64,000 nucleotides of DNA from Trichoplax sp. H2 (Eukaryota > Placozoa > Uniplacotomia > Trichoplacea). The translations under genes were made by a program, and so were the position numbers. The notes below the pieces were generated by a model. The model saw nothing but the letters and a program-made list of their open reading frames with translations, did no database searches and was not told the DNA's origin. Below are positions 1 through 12,965 of this stretch, piece by piece. Every line of letters starts with the position of its first letter. Position 1 is the stretch's first letter. The DNA is taken from contig NOWV01000040.1 of NCBI GenBank assembly GCA_003344405.1, forward strand, positions 466,257 through 530,256, in the 5' to 3' direction.

Positions 1-2550
1 TACACTGATCGATGTTGAACTGTTTTACTGAATTCTGCAGTACAGTACTGTGCGTGTCTACTTTCTACTACTTCAATTTGTGTTGTTCTTTACGCCATGA
101 GGTAAAATATCGACGGATTAATAATATTCTCATTTATTACTATCGACGGTATCTATTAATTCTAGCTTGATAACTGAAATCATTCTATTGGAGGTGAAGG
201 AAGTCCTTGATCATGATTGCTGTCAGTAGCATTACGGTAGTAGTACCGCATGCCAATTACTGTACCATACTGTACATATAATACACTGTAGCATTGCACT
301 AAGTACAGTAGCCTGTGAGAGCAAGTGTATCGTTTTGTGCGCAGCCTAGATTACTCCACTCAATGTCAGTCTGACAGTATCCATGTGAAACAATGATCGT
401 ATTTCTGAATCACTGATGAAGAGAATTCCATTAGCTATCAAGTAAAGGAAATTAAAGCCTATCATGAATTTGTTGCGCTGTCTCTAACCTGGATAGACTG
501 GCATCTTGATATTCTTCTTAGTTCATGAAAACTTTGCAAAATGGTGCTCTTCAATGAAAAGAATTCTATCGCGCCGATTTTTGTACTGACATCAGCAAGA
601 CAGGTGAGGCGACCCTGTTGCAGTCTTGGACCCTAGGGTTTACAGTGCTGTCATGTACAGTATGTACTGTACGTTATGACGGTGTTGTACTGTACAGTAC
701 TGTACGTCATGGTTATCGTGTGTAGAAGAAGGAGAGAAAGACGGACAATGTCTTGCGTTCAATCATCACTGCCTTAGAAAGAGAGAGGGACGCCTAGCGG
801 CTGTTCAGTGCAAAATAATGAAGGGCTTATCATTTTTTCAATCATTCTACAGTACTGTACGCTACCACCGAAAGCGTATACTGCACTGTACAAAACTAAA
901 TCAACGGCTAATTTGCATGGCAATCGTGGACAGTATAGTGTATCGTTTCAGACATACAGTACGCTTCGGCTAAGATGACCAGCAAAATAGTCAGCCCTCT
1001 CATTTTTAATATACTGTACAGAACTGTACAGAACGACCCTTCTCTGTCCCTGTCTTTTTCTTTCTTTTAGTAATCTCTACCAGGAATGGCTAGAAATCAC
1101 CCGGCCTGTCATTTGCTAGTCACTTTGCTGTATTGTCGAGCTGCCACCATGCATGGTACAGTACAAAATCTACTTGGCAAAAGTAAAAGAATCACTTAGA
1201 CAGTCATTGTCCATCCGGCTGATGCCAACCCCGTACAGCACACTGATTGAGTACTGTACAGTATATTGTACTGTACAAAGTGTCCGAGGAAACTTTTAGG
1301 TATTTAAACCAAAGCAAAATAAAAAAAATGTACAGAACTTTAACAAATTGTATATTAAACCATAGAGAAGAAATCCAATAACACGAATCCGTTGTTATAA
1401 TTTGCGTAAGATATCAAATTTCGAAGTAATTATTAATTAAAGTACGCCAATTACTACAGTACTAAGAAAAAAATGAGGGTTTTGTATTTGTATACTGTAC
1501 TGCACAGTACAATCATACAGCACAATCAATCGATTCAGCACCCGGTAACAAGCAAAAGGTGCAAAAATACTGTCACCCCCTGTTATCCCAGCTTTTATCC
1601 TATCGTATTGTTTGCCGCTGCCAGTACCATTGTAATGTCGCCTTGTATACTAACTGTATAGTACTGTACAGTATATAGTGTACAGTATATTACTGTGGAA
1701 TAGTATCATGTTCTACAGTACTGTACAGTATAGCATTTGTTTTCGCCGTTATGGTAGTACAGTACCCTGACACAAAAGTCTCTAGGTAACATCTACGTCA
1801 TCACGACGTTATTATGACCGGACCGACGCCATTGTAGACCCTAACCCAGTACTACGCGGACTTGTATCTTCAAAGTGCATCATGGCAGCTATGTTTAGCG
1901 ACTGGGTGATAGCTTGCCAGTTGATATCCATCGTGACTTGTTAGTCAAGTTCTATTTTTAGGACTAGCTTCCAAGAAGAACTCCCCAAAATAGAAAATCA
2001 ATCAATAAAATATATAGTGACATATACAGTACAGTGCAGTAGAAGAGAGTACGGTACTACTGCTAATCAAAGCATTTGCATCACGGATGAGGGTGGTACT
2101 GATACATATCTCTATTTATGATAATATACTGTATACTGTATAGTTGGTGAAAAGAAGACGGTGAATGGAGTAGGGCCATTCGTGACAAGTGCTTTAATTA
2201 CAGTACAGTACTATATCGATCATTTTCTTGAGCTATCTGCTATCGTTAACTTGACTAGACAGAGCTATTGTCACTAGTCATAGCGCTAATTAGAATTGAT
2301 CAATATACAGTACATACCTCATCCAATTTCTTGTTGTTATTGAAAAAGTTACATATTCCATTGGAAATATCGATATAATTTAAACATTTTTATAGCCGAT
2401 TGCCGGCCGATATCGACAATAGAAGACACCTTGATACGCGTATAATAAACCAAGTTCTGTCGATTCAACAGGATTTTTAGCTTTACTGTAATCAGATTAC
2501 TCAAGCTTGCTAAAGAAGGACAGAAAAAAATAAAAAATAAAGACGTCATT
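1..2550. repeat. Intergenic region upstream of the CIB gene with TACTG/TACAG islands
   Basis: No gene is supported here. The stretch is rich in a degenerate, self-complementary repeat made of alternating TACTG and TACAG pentamers. Clear examples lie at 687-705, about 1246-1275 and about 1650-1735. The short open frame near 1473-1661 runs into this repeat and has no protein character. The region ends about 250 bases before the ATG of the CIB-like gene, so part of it probably holds that gene's promoter. No TATA box or other specific element could be assigned. Confidence 0.6.
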
Positions 2551-5396
2551 ATGGGGGGACAACAATCAGTTTTCACAGAAGAAGAACTACAAGACTACAA
2601 AGTAAGTCAATCTTGACGGATGTTAGTCAATACTAGATACGGGATAACTTTTAATGTTACATTGTACAAGTGATGTAAAATTGTATTGACTTGTTTGAAC
2701 GAATTGAGATCAAAAGAAGATTAGGTTATTTAGCCTACTACTATTACGAATTCTTATGTTAATTGCAACTTATCGTAAATCGACTTTAAAACGTCACCTT
2801 TGTTTCGCATTTGATATTACTCACTACCTCTTGCTGAGATACTATGTAATGCCTTAAGACTATTATTAACTATAAGTAAAACGACTCGCTGAAGTATTTT
2901 ATTCAACTTTTTTTATCAACGCCATCACTTATTAAGTACAGTATATATTTGAAACTTTTCAAATTTATCGCCTACCCGTTAACTAACAATATTAGTAAAG
3001 TACTTACTTTTATATTGCCGGGATCGTACCTATATTAGTTTTAGGTAATATCATTTCCTTGCTTGATTGTACGCGTGATTATTAAAAAATCATCTAAAAA
3101 AGCTCTACTTTAACACGCTACTACTTCACTTACTTCCATTTTTCACATGTACGTATCTATAAATCAGAAATCACTTAAAATGGACTTCATATACTGTAAA
3201 TGATCGCATTATCCACAGGTTATTGAAAGAAAGATGTAAAGTACTAACTTATTATTATACAGTTTCGTTTACAGTGTACACTTAATTACAGTTTAAAAGA
3301 TAAACAACAGCATTCATTTATGATAGAAATGTAAAGTTATCAACATAATGCTCTATGGTATAATTGAAGGCAATCAACTTATGTCGGAAAGTGTCATAAT
3401 AGCCGCTTCCTTTGAATATTAGCTTGTGTCGTAGTAACTCCAACAAGCATTAATTATATAAATGCATAGATGAAAGAATATCAATCCAATCTCAAAGCTA
3501 ATCACTGGCACTTGTATTCCTATGATAAGATGCGGTTTAATTTTTCTTATGTACTGAAAATTGGATTTTGTTCCTTCTTTATATTGCTGCCTAATTTTAT
3601 AGGATTTAACATATCTATCGAAGAAGGATATCATAAGGTATTAGATCATAACATTAGTTAAATACCTATTCAATTATACTTTATCATCTCCATCTTTGTA
3701 GGTAAATTACTAGGAAGTATACACTAGATTACAATCACTGATCTTACAATCTAGTAATATTTACTGGTGATATTATACAATCTAAAATCGTGTAATATTT
3801 ACTGCTATTATTATGTCATCTAAAATCGATCGTGAAATACACCGATAATAATTTACTTCGATTGACCGCGTTAATTTAAAGAAAAACGTTGTACTTATAG
3901 CTTATTTGTTTAATTTGATTAAGAGCACATAAGAGATGGGTGGCGCTCGCTCCAGAAATGTTAGAGAACGATATACGCGCGACGTTAAGCGCAGAAACAT
4001 TGCTTAATGACTTACCCGAACTCCGTGTAAGATATTGATAGCATTATCAATGCTAGTATAGTCCCTTAACTAGTTTCTAGTCACATTACTGCTTGTTAGA
4101 GATTGTGATACAAGACTTAATAATCTGCAGTAGTATTAAAATGTGGATACTCCTACAATACGTAGAGAAACGCTAGCGTTGATTAGATCTACTACTGTTT
4201 AGGTGAATCCATTTGCGGATCGACTTTGTAAGGTATTTTCTTCCTCAGAATCAAATGATGGAAGTTTATGCTTCGATGATTTCATCGATATGATGTCCGT
4301 ATTTAGCGAAAGGGTAAGAAAAGATGGTGCTAAAGTAGCTATGCGAATATTTCAATCTATTTAATATATGTGGCAGTTGTACTCTAGTCAAATTATAAAC
4401 TTTCCATAGTGGTTTCCTCAAATTTCATCGATAGAAATATTGTCTTAATACACATAAAATTAGATGCTGTCAGATCTAATCTAGTAAAATTTGATGCAAT
4501 ACACTCTTACAACTTTGAACTAATAAATTCCTTTATCCGACTAGGCTCCAAAGGCATTAAAAATTGAATATGCTTTCAGGGTTTATGGTACATATATTAC
4601 TAAAAGCTGCATTGACTTTGTTTGAACTTGTAGCGCATTGCACAGTAAAAATATCTCTTAATTGACTCGTAGTATTTTGTCATACTAAATACTGACATCT
4701 GTGACCTATTTTACTCTTAGTATTGGCATTCAGATAATATTTTATATATTTCATAATGAAAATTGTATAGTAATTTTAAAATATGTCTATATCTCACCCT
4801 AAAGAATGATATGTTGAATTAGTGATTTAGTATGAATTCGTGTTATTTATATAATTATTTATTTACTGATGGTTACTGTAATATGTTTAAATGACATAAT
4901 TCCTGAAAATGGGTAAAGTAATACAACTTCTTTATTTCGTAAATAGATTTCAACGACGATGACTTGATTGATATAGCAGATCTTACGGAGTTAGTTTCTA
5001 GGCTTTGCGGAGAATCTGAGTTAAATCAAGAAGATATCGAAAATCTAATTTCTAAGGTTTGTGCACATGTAGAACAAAAATAGTAATCGTAATTTCTTGT
5101 AGGTAGCAAATTCCCTAGGATGTCAATCGAAATTTAAATGTCCTACCTGATTCAATATTAATTAACATTGATTAACATCCAAATAAAATCTCAGATCTTT
5201 CAAGAAGCCGATCTTGATAATGATAGTATGTTAACATTTGCTGAATTTGAACATGTCATTTCTAAATCGCCAGATTTTGAAAAGTAAGTTAATTTTCCGA
5301 CGTAAAGATCTTCATAATTGAGATAGGCACACGTATGTCTAAAGTTTTTAAGACTTCTTTTTTAATTTCGCCAGTACATTCAGAATTCGTCTATGA
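2551..5396 (+). CDS. Calcium and integrin-binding (CIB) family EF-hand protein
   Basis: Small four-EF-hand calcium sensor of the CIB family, which in animals binds integrin tails and other membrane partners. Exons recognised: 2551-2601 (start MGGQQSVFTEEELQDYK, with a likely N-myristoylation Gly2), 3924-4026, 4203-4313 (VNPFADRLCKVF), 4545-4587, 4947-5056, 5195-5283 and 5375-5396. Two calcium loops look intact: DFNDDDLIDIAD, with Asp at position 12 as in CIB proteins, and DLDNDSMLTFAE. The protein ends in NTFRIRL, like the STFHIRI tail of CIB2. The start FTEEELQDY is nearer CIB2/CIB3 than CIB1. One short exon, which should code for about 11 residues matching the CTFF(N/T)KKDI segment, was not found between 2602 and 3923, so the model is incomplete there. 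Donors are mostly GTAAG-like. An AATAAA lies at 5439-5444. Confidence 0.9.
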
Positions 5397-5438
5397 ACAG
5401 CTTCAACTTCACCGACTATTCATATTTTCGAAATGAAA

Positions 5439-5444
5439 AATAAA
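5439..5444 (+). promoter_or_regulatory. AATAAA polyadenylation signal for the CIB gene
   Basis: A canonical AATAAA hexamer lies 43 bases after the CIB stop codon at 5396. Its position fits a 3' end signal for that transcript, although the hexamer is common by chance in AT-rich DNA. Confidence 0.45.
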
Positions 5445-6604
5445 CGACTTCGTGATTTCGTTACGAAAGAATCAGGATACCGAAATTACATTCTTTAATT
5501 ACTTAAAATAGCAACTGTATCATACGTGTCTTTTGCTTGTAATACTATGCAATTAATTAATTTTAATCGCTAATTAATACTATAGTGCAGTACTGACGTT
5601 AACTCGCTTGCTTAGTGCATACAATATTCAGTATTGTATTATAGCTTTCGAGAAAGCTTTTCAATGTTTAGTATATTCTAAGGGTAGTAGGATTATGTTG
5701 ATCCTAGATATGCCATATCCACTATCCAATTCTTTTTTACGCGCTAACCATCGATATAGTTTATACTTGATATTAAAGACGATAATTATTATTGAAGTCA
5801 TCTGTTGTACCATTTTTAGTTACATGCTATACTATGTTCTTATATACTGTAGACGTACTGATATGATATCTCTTGGAATTCAAGGGATGGCTATAACTGT
5901 CACTCGTGCTTAAACATAATACAGAAGTTTGACTGTTATTGCTAATTTATACTTTCTTTAAAATAATAAAAAAACTACGTTGCAGCACTAATTCACAAAG
6001 TCTAGTTTAAATGCCGAAGCAAACTTGTTACGATAACTAAATGATTGTACTATTTACGCTTTGCGTTACAAAATTTCTGAGCTATAGTGAATTTCAATCG
6101 ACCTAAGTCTGTTCGATGTACGTCATTTCTAAACTACGTTAAACTGTAACCTCAAAATATCAGTCATGTCACACCATGCTTTAGGCTAATTCAGTGTAAA
6201 TTTATTGATAGAATATTGATACGCGTAGTGTTCAAGTACGATTATTATAATCATACATTAACGGGCAAAGTAATAGGAGCATACTTTCTGGGTAAAAATA
6301 TTGTAAGTCATGGACATAGAACTAGAGCTTAACCTGTTACAAATTATAACTTATTTCGAAGGTAGGTCGAAAAGTTGAATTATTATAGGAAGTAAACATA
6401 AATATATACGATATAATAATAGATACCACAGAAGAGAATATCACCGTGTATTACATATTAGTATTTATGCAACCTCTCTTGCATTAACTTATTGTGCCAA
6501 GATATATAATTATTGAATGATTAAACGCTAATTTACCGAATCTATGTCAATATGCTACTTAATTAACCCTAATTTCAATCTACACCATTGTATGACCATA
6601 GTAT
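5445..6604. other. Tail-to-tail gap between CIB and ODC
   Basis: This AT-rich gap lies between two convergent genes and should hold their 3' untranslated regions. The open frame at 5608-5913 shows no recognisable domain and looks like chance. The TACTG/TACAG repeat seen in other gaps is almost absent, with only isolated pentamers near 5589 and 5845. Confidence 0.5.
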
Positions 6605-6728
6605 TTATTCCTTAACCAGATGCGAGTCTGCTCCCACTATGCATAACCTATTGATCTGCTGTAAGAAATGATTGTCCGATTTTCTCTCGAAGTGAAAAGG
6701 CATCGGTAGAATACCATTCAAACGATTC
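6605..6728 (-). other. Possible alternative last exon of ODC
   Basis: The sequence that would give the stop at 6808 reads TTTGGTAAGT and contains a strong splice donor. On the minus strand an acceptor TATAG lies just before 6728. Using both keeps the frame, restores a Trp codon where human ODC also has Trp after YYV, and opens 40 further codons to a stop at 6605-6607. The intron would be 83 bases, and the neighbouring ODC introns are 82 and 88. The tail has no recognised motif. Confidence 0.5.
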
Positions 6729-9700
6729 CTATAACAGTATTTGTAATTTTATACAGTTAGATTCGGAAAGTAGTGGCTTTAGATATTTATTACTCTAAAT
6801 CCTCAACTTACCAAACTTTTTCTTCTATAACATAGTAAGCCAAGGGCTTTTGAAAGCCATTAAAGTTTGAAGCTGCAGCTGCTGTATACGCACCCATATC
6901 TAGAGATATAATATACGTAATTAAATATTGGAAAGTTTGAAAGTAGAATTAAAAGTTGTGATAGTAGATAAATTTACTAACCTTCGAAGTACATCCAGTC
7001 TCCAACATCCAACTATTCAAATACGTGAAGTTTTTAGTTAACGTTTGATATAAATATGCGTTACGTAAGATAGGTTACTAAGTAAAGTAAGTAAACATAC
7101 CTCAGGAAGCATGCATTCCTTCATGACACAATCTAGTCCGTCACAAGTTGGTCCCCATATACTACTAGAATACTGCTGCTCGTTATCTCTTCCCAAAGTT
7201 TTAGGGTATACAATCGCATGATCGTACAGCAGACAATTGAAAGAACCATATACACCATCGTTTACATAGTACATGTATTTCTGCTGTAACGATAACAGCC
7301 GCGATTAGCCACTGAACATATAAGCAAAAATTCTTAAACGGTTAAAATGACGCCTAAATACGAACCGTGAGGGCTTTTTTCACGTTTTTGTTGTCAACAT
7401 TCCTATCTGTTACGAAAAAGCGTATGAGTTACGTTGGGTTTGCATAAGAGTTAGCGTACATGCATGCTGTTTACCTTGCGCTTGCGTATTGTCATCGTTA
7501 ACTTGGCGCTTAGCAATAACATTCACAGCTAAGTTAAAGGCAGATGCCACGTAATAGCGACCTTGATGCAAATAAAAGAGTAAATTTAGCATGTACTGTA
7601 TTTCATATTCTAACAAAATTAATGCTATAAATTCTGCAATATGAAAAACAGCAAATTACATAATAATACCTGGCTCAGCGATGATCCTGACTCCGCTTTC
7701 AACCGGAAAATGTTTGTTTAATGCCTTATTTAGAGTTGCACTAATCTACATATACCCATAAATAAAGCACCCTTATTTAGACGCTAAATAGCGTTAACTT
7801 AAGTAGTCTATAACCATGACACCACATATATCATACAAGAATTCGCTTTCACACACACGTACCTCTTCAAAACTAACTGTTGCCCGTGGTGAGCCCGGAA
7901 ATCCTCCACCAATGTCCAAAATATCGAATTGAAAGCCCATAGATTTCTGTATAACAATTGAAATGTATTACATCTTGTACTTCATCACGTAACTCATTAA
8001 GCCACAAATCGGGACATTTTTACTATTTGCTTTATCGATTTTTGCACTCACTCCATAGTCAAATGCCGTTTTCGCAATTTCAACCGCAGATGAAAATGCC
8101 GAAGCATCGTAGCAGCCACTGCCTACATGAAAGCTGATAAATATAGTAACTATACGTGAGTATTATATTACTTTACGAACAATAGAGTAAACAAGCATAT
8201 ATTGCACAGTAAATAACTGCGTTACACGGGCTCAGGATTTTAATCTATCTTAATCATCTTCATCACTAGTATGTGATTACAGTGAGGGCAAGTTTATATC
8301 TTCATAGCTCGCAATGTTAACAGAATCTCAATCGCTTGCTTACCTTATGCCAACAACATTTAGGTCAAGGTTTCGTGCTACTTGCAAAAGGTTTGGAACA
8401 GTTTTAAGAGGAGCACCATACTTCTGTCCCAGCTTCCGATTAAAATCATATCACATCGAACAATTTTAGAATGAAGAAGTCATCAAGGTTATTTTGAATT
8501 AATTCTATACTCACTCGGCAAAGCGATTTGGAATCATCAGTGAGCAATCGTAAGATTAATCTAATAGTAAAATGAAAGTTACATTTAACACTTGTTCAAG
8601 TCATGCTAAATAAATATATGAAATCAACATTATATGCTTACTTGGCCGTAGGATGGAGTTGCTTCACTTTATGCAGTTCAGGTTCATTGTCAAATGTCAT
8701 CATGCTTACTTCGCGCTTGGCAGCAAATCTTTTAATAAATTACATAACAAAATGAAGTTTTATGACTTCTGTACTACGGATAAGACAAGATTTACGTATC
8801 ATAGGCATGCAAGATAATTACGATAATTACTCACTTCAAGTGAGAAGCCTGTTTGCACGGATTAGCGTATACGATTTTACTTGGAGGAACACCCAATTTC
8901 AGAACTGCCTTAATTTCAGCCTGATAAGGAATTCACAAGGCATCATATATATATCAATATTTTTTTATCAATTTTGTAAAGCAGCAAACATAATTTTTTA
9001 GACTTTGAAGTACAGAAAATGTAAGAAAGATTAACTGAAACAATTATCTACGAAACTAACCATGCTTGCACAATCAAAACCAATTCCCAATGCACTCAGC
9101 GTGGCTAAAACGTTGCGGTCGTCATTGCATTTTACAGCTAATATAATGTTATAAAAGATCTAAATATTTGTATGGTATGATATTCAGCACCATAAAAAAT
9201 CGAGAAACTTACCATAGAATGGCTCTACTCGTGGTAGGAGGGATAACCACTGTTTACGTGAAAGGAAATTAATACGTATTAATTACAAGTTGTTTTTTTG
9301 CATATAATGTATTGGCTACCTGCCGTCAAGTCATCAATTTTAAACCATTAGGAGTACAATGTATAATGAAGATAATAAAATTTCGTATATGTATATAGTA
9401 CGGCTGTCTTTAGTCACTAGGATGTGGGTAGAACGCCGTATACTGTATGGCATATGTTCCATTTTTTGGTTCTAACCGCAGTACAGTATCGTACAGGAAC
9501 TAGTCAGTGTATTCTACTCACTCGTATTCAGGAATTTTTAGATATTTACAATTCACATTCGCTAAGCACATTCACTGATTGTCCTGTATACGAGTATTGC
9601 ACTTATCAGATATCAGAAGTACTGTATACACGTGTTAACATCAGAAGCACCAATGTCCGTTGTACTTTTCATTTATAAAATACATACAGCTAAAGGATAT

Positions 9701-10233
9701 AACAAAAAGTTTACTGTCAACATTACAAATACACAATACAGTGGTAGGAAAGAGCGTAAAAATTGAAACGAAAAGACTGCTTATAACTAATAAGTCAACC
9801 AATACTGTATTCAATATCCACGTAAACTATAGAGCTTATACGTTGTATACTTTAAAAAGTGAGCTATAGCAGCCGTATGGATATTTTAATGAATTTTTAG
9901 AACGTATGCTAACTGTACAAGAATTTATCATAGTGAAAATCTGGACTTACAGTTTTGTGCTTCTTTAGAATGTTACCAACATTCACAATGTAAAACGGAT
10001 CGTCTTTATCCTTTGAAAGTTGATAATAAATAGTAGGATTAGACATTTACAGTAAGATGTCACCACAATCTCTAGTGTGCATATTCTTAAAACAGAATTA
10101 CAGTGCTGTAAATGCTAAATACACGCGTTCGTACACTTACATCGCGACCAGCAGCGTTGGCTTTAATTGTTACTAATTCGCGAAGAGAAAGTGATGGTAA
10201 AACTTCCAAAACAGTGTCGTAAGCAGGTTTCAT
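6605..10233 (-). CDS. Ornithine decarboxylase
   Basis: PLP-dependent decarboxylase that makes putrescine from ornithine, the first step of polyamine synthesis in the cytosol. Exons in transcript order: 10141-10233, 9951-10010, 9213-9249, 9061-9137, 8835-8920, 8642-8728, 8515-8560, 8344-8432, 8052-8133, 7863-7946, 7670-7745, 7475-7561, 7384-7406 (microexon), 7101-7283, 6982-7012, 6812-6899 and 6605-6728. Hallmarks: PLP lysine in AVKCN (about residue 66), [23 protein letters not shown], substrate Asp in YDHA (about 330) and catalytic Cys in WGPTCDGLD (about 356). The presence of all of these argues against an antizyme inhibitor. The 3' end is uncertain. Reading through gives a stop at 6808 (410 aa); a GTAAGT donor at 6811 joined to 6728 gives about 450 aa, closer to the human 461. 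Neither end is rich in PEST residues. Confidence 0.95.
7384..7406 (-). other. Predicted 23-nt ODC microexon
   Basis: The donor at 7475 leaves phase 1, while the exon starting at 7283 needs phase 0, so the two cannot join directly. A 23-base segment with acceptor TAACAG and donor GTGAAA bridges them exactly and adds DRNVDNKN. It falls in the variable acidic loop before [12 protein letters not shown], where vertebrate ODC also has a polar insert. The donor is weak, so this is an inference from phase. Confidence 0.5.
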
Positions 10234-10799
10234 CCTTTCGGATAGAGTTTTATGCGGGTTCAGAAATTACTAATTACTTATACTAAGTTATTCCTATAAT
10301 ACTAGTAAGATAACGTCGTCTGTATAGCGGGCTGGCGGGCCTACAGAAATTCAATGAAATTCAAGTTGGTCATAGGATTTTGAATCACGAACTTATATAA
10401 ATAGCAAGATTTTACCGCGAGAGGTTGCACTTTGAAAATTTGAGCAAATATCAGCTAGGGTCCCACTCAGGTTCGAAGTTGATATCCAACTGATCCCGAA
10501 ACAAGCAGGGAAGATCCACCGTGACACAACAATCTCTTCCCTACCAAATGCAACGATGTCCGATGTTAAAATTCAACTAACCGGTTTCATATTACAATTA
10601 TCGAAGATTTAATACTGTTAAAAACCTACCTGCCGGTGAGAAACCCTCTCAATCTTCACGAAAGCTTTAAAACGAAGAATTTTTGCGGATTGAAAAGGAC
10701 GATGTTTCCAAGATACAAAATCTGGAGTGTGAGGATGGCAAGATGGCTAAACCGTCGTTCACCAAGAACGTGAATGAAACTACGAATGAAAAACTGATA

Positions 10800-11345
10800 G
10801 CTAATACCGTACAGTACAGTACAGTACAGTCGTTAACGGATAGTGTACTGTATACTGTATACTGTCCATTACTGATAGTGCGTATTACACTGGTTAGACC
10901 TGAAAGAAAGGTTCGGTTATACAGTACAGTACCTGTACTGTACACTACAGTATACTGTACTGTACTGTACAGTACAGTACTGTAATAATGAGTAAGTTAA
11001 GTCAGAACTCTATAGTACTGTACTGTAGGTATTTTCTTACCCCTATGGGTTGAACCGCTGAGTACAGTACAGTACTATACACTGTAGACTAATGAGTGAT
11101 ACGGTACACACTGTAGTACTACAGTACTATATAGTACATACTGTACCACTGTACAGTACAATGCACTCTTTCGTTATCAAGCTGTGACATCATTTTTCAA
11201 ATTTTAGAAAGTGTACTGTACTGTACTGTACAGAACAATATGCGCGGGAATCAAGGCCTGCGAGTCCGTACTGTACTGTATAGCAGTTTAACAGTATGTA
11301 CTGTATCTAGCCTTACTGTACAGTAGTACAGTGTACAGTATACCT
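10800..11345. repeat. TACTG/TACAG palindromic repeat island
   Basis: Dense array of the self-complementary pentamer repeat, with runs at about 10802-10870, 10918-10984, 11215-11232 and 11270-11345. The array is imperfect, with single-base changes and spacers, so it is not a clean microsatellite. A further short patch lies at about 11850-11895. It sits upstream of the ODC start at 10233. Confidence 0.8.
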
Positions 11346-12927
11346 TAACCTTAATGTTACTTCATTGAGAAAAGGTGATTCAATTCAAAATCGACCGTCT
11401 ACCTATTAAAGTAAGTGCATAATGAAGTGTTTGGCACAGTAAGGTATTTTGACGAGATGAGGCCGAAAAGGTCTGTCCGTCCAACAGTGAATAGTGCGGG
11501 ACTGCAGGTCTTCTTCTATCATATTGCACAAAACCAAGCTAGAAGCCAATAGCAGGCTAATATGCGATACAGTTGAAATGACTAGCAAAATAATCAGCCT
11601 AAACATTATTAGCATAGTAACAGATCGTAGATCGTTTCCTGTCTCGTCTCTGTCTAGTTAAAGAAATAAAATTACTCAAGACTGCAAAAGAAAGGAACAA
11701 AAATATCAAGAGCCAATTACCCAAGGTTGTACCGATCTGTCTGGGTAGAATTTGAGCCAACTTTAAAGATATAACTTAAGGCATCATAATAGCTGAGCAT
11801 CTTTCAACCATTTTTAGAGGGCTCACCTAGCCTCTGTAATACTAATCCTATACTGTACGGTACTGTACAATCAGGTCTACTGTACTGTACTGTACACAGT
11901 GTACGATACTATCTGCAATTGATATTCAAAGTAGCTGGTGTTATGTGTTCGTATTACTGCTTCAGCAAAGCGACGGGAGTTTGTACTAGTATACAGTAAA
12001 TCTACAAGCGTAAATCAGTGTACTGCACTCAATGTAATCGCTGTAATTATAACTCGGGTAAATGGACAAGGATTATAGAGATAAAGAAAGGATCTTTATT
12101 AGAGAAGCAGATATACCTTAACTAGTAAAGATCAGCTTCAGCATGGAGCCAACGTAGAGACGCAGCAACTGCGTCAGTTACATCTAACAGCCATATATGT
12201 ATAGTGCAGTACAGTAAGCGTACAATCGCGTGATATATATCGTGGTACGCTACTGAGTTAGATAAGAATCATTGAACGAGCATGTAATAAGGGTACTACA
12301 TACAGTGGGTCATACGACAATCGCAAGGTAAGAATGTACATATAGTACAGAATGGAAGTAGCATGTAAGAGAAGGATGAACGTAAAATTATATCAGTCTT
12401 AAATTAATTAATGAACAACTTTGAAGAACTAAAAAACTCCGCACTACAAAAAAAATTATTCAATTAATAACAAATATCCGTTTAAATGGTAACAAATGAA
12501 GCATGTTTATCCATGAGTTGCACGCGTGAAATTACATTTTAGGCGAACATAAAAGGCGTGCAATTGCGTAACAACAAGCGTGATAGTATACAGTATATAT
12601 ATGTAATAGATGCTTAACACATACTAACAATTCTAAATATATAATAGTTATTTATCAAACTAACATAGTGTATGTAATAGCTGGAAGGTTGATTTTGTGC
12701 AATATTTCTCTTAGAAATCCCTAGTATGGTATACGATTTCATTGGATACCGTCACGGACTACTGGAAGAAGACCTGGTTGTCTATAGTACCGTATAGTAG
12801 AACGACCGGGAAAATGATAGACCTCTCACTTTATTTTGCACTTATTATGGTATAGTCATTCACTAAATTAACATTATTTTATGTTCGATGAGTTTTAGCA
12901 TGGTTTTGATTTTAGACGTGGATTAAC

Positions 12928-12965
12928 TATGGACCACCAGAAAAATATTCTTCTAGTGGTCTATA
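12928..12965. repeat. Imperfect hairpin, ATGGACCACCAG type
   Basis: Arms TATGGACCACCAGAA (12928-12942) and TTCTAGTGGTCTATA (12951-12965) pair over 15 bases with two wobble-compatible mismatches and an 8-base loop. A related single arm GGACTACTGGAAGAA lies at about 12757. Confidence 0.6.

Noticed and set aside
2602-3923. Missing second exon of the CIB gene, with a candidate near 2894-2934
   Set aside because: The candidate fits splice borders and phase only loosely and does not match the conserved CTFF(N/T)KKDI segment, so I left it out of the model.
10667-10985. Overlapping open frames of about 92-100 codons on both strands
   Set aside because: They translate the self-complementary TACTG/TACAG repeat, which lacks stops in some frames. 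Composition is Tyr/Cys/Thr/Val/Leu/Ser only, with no domain.
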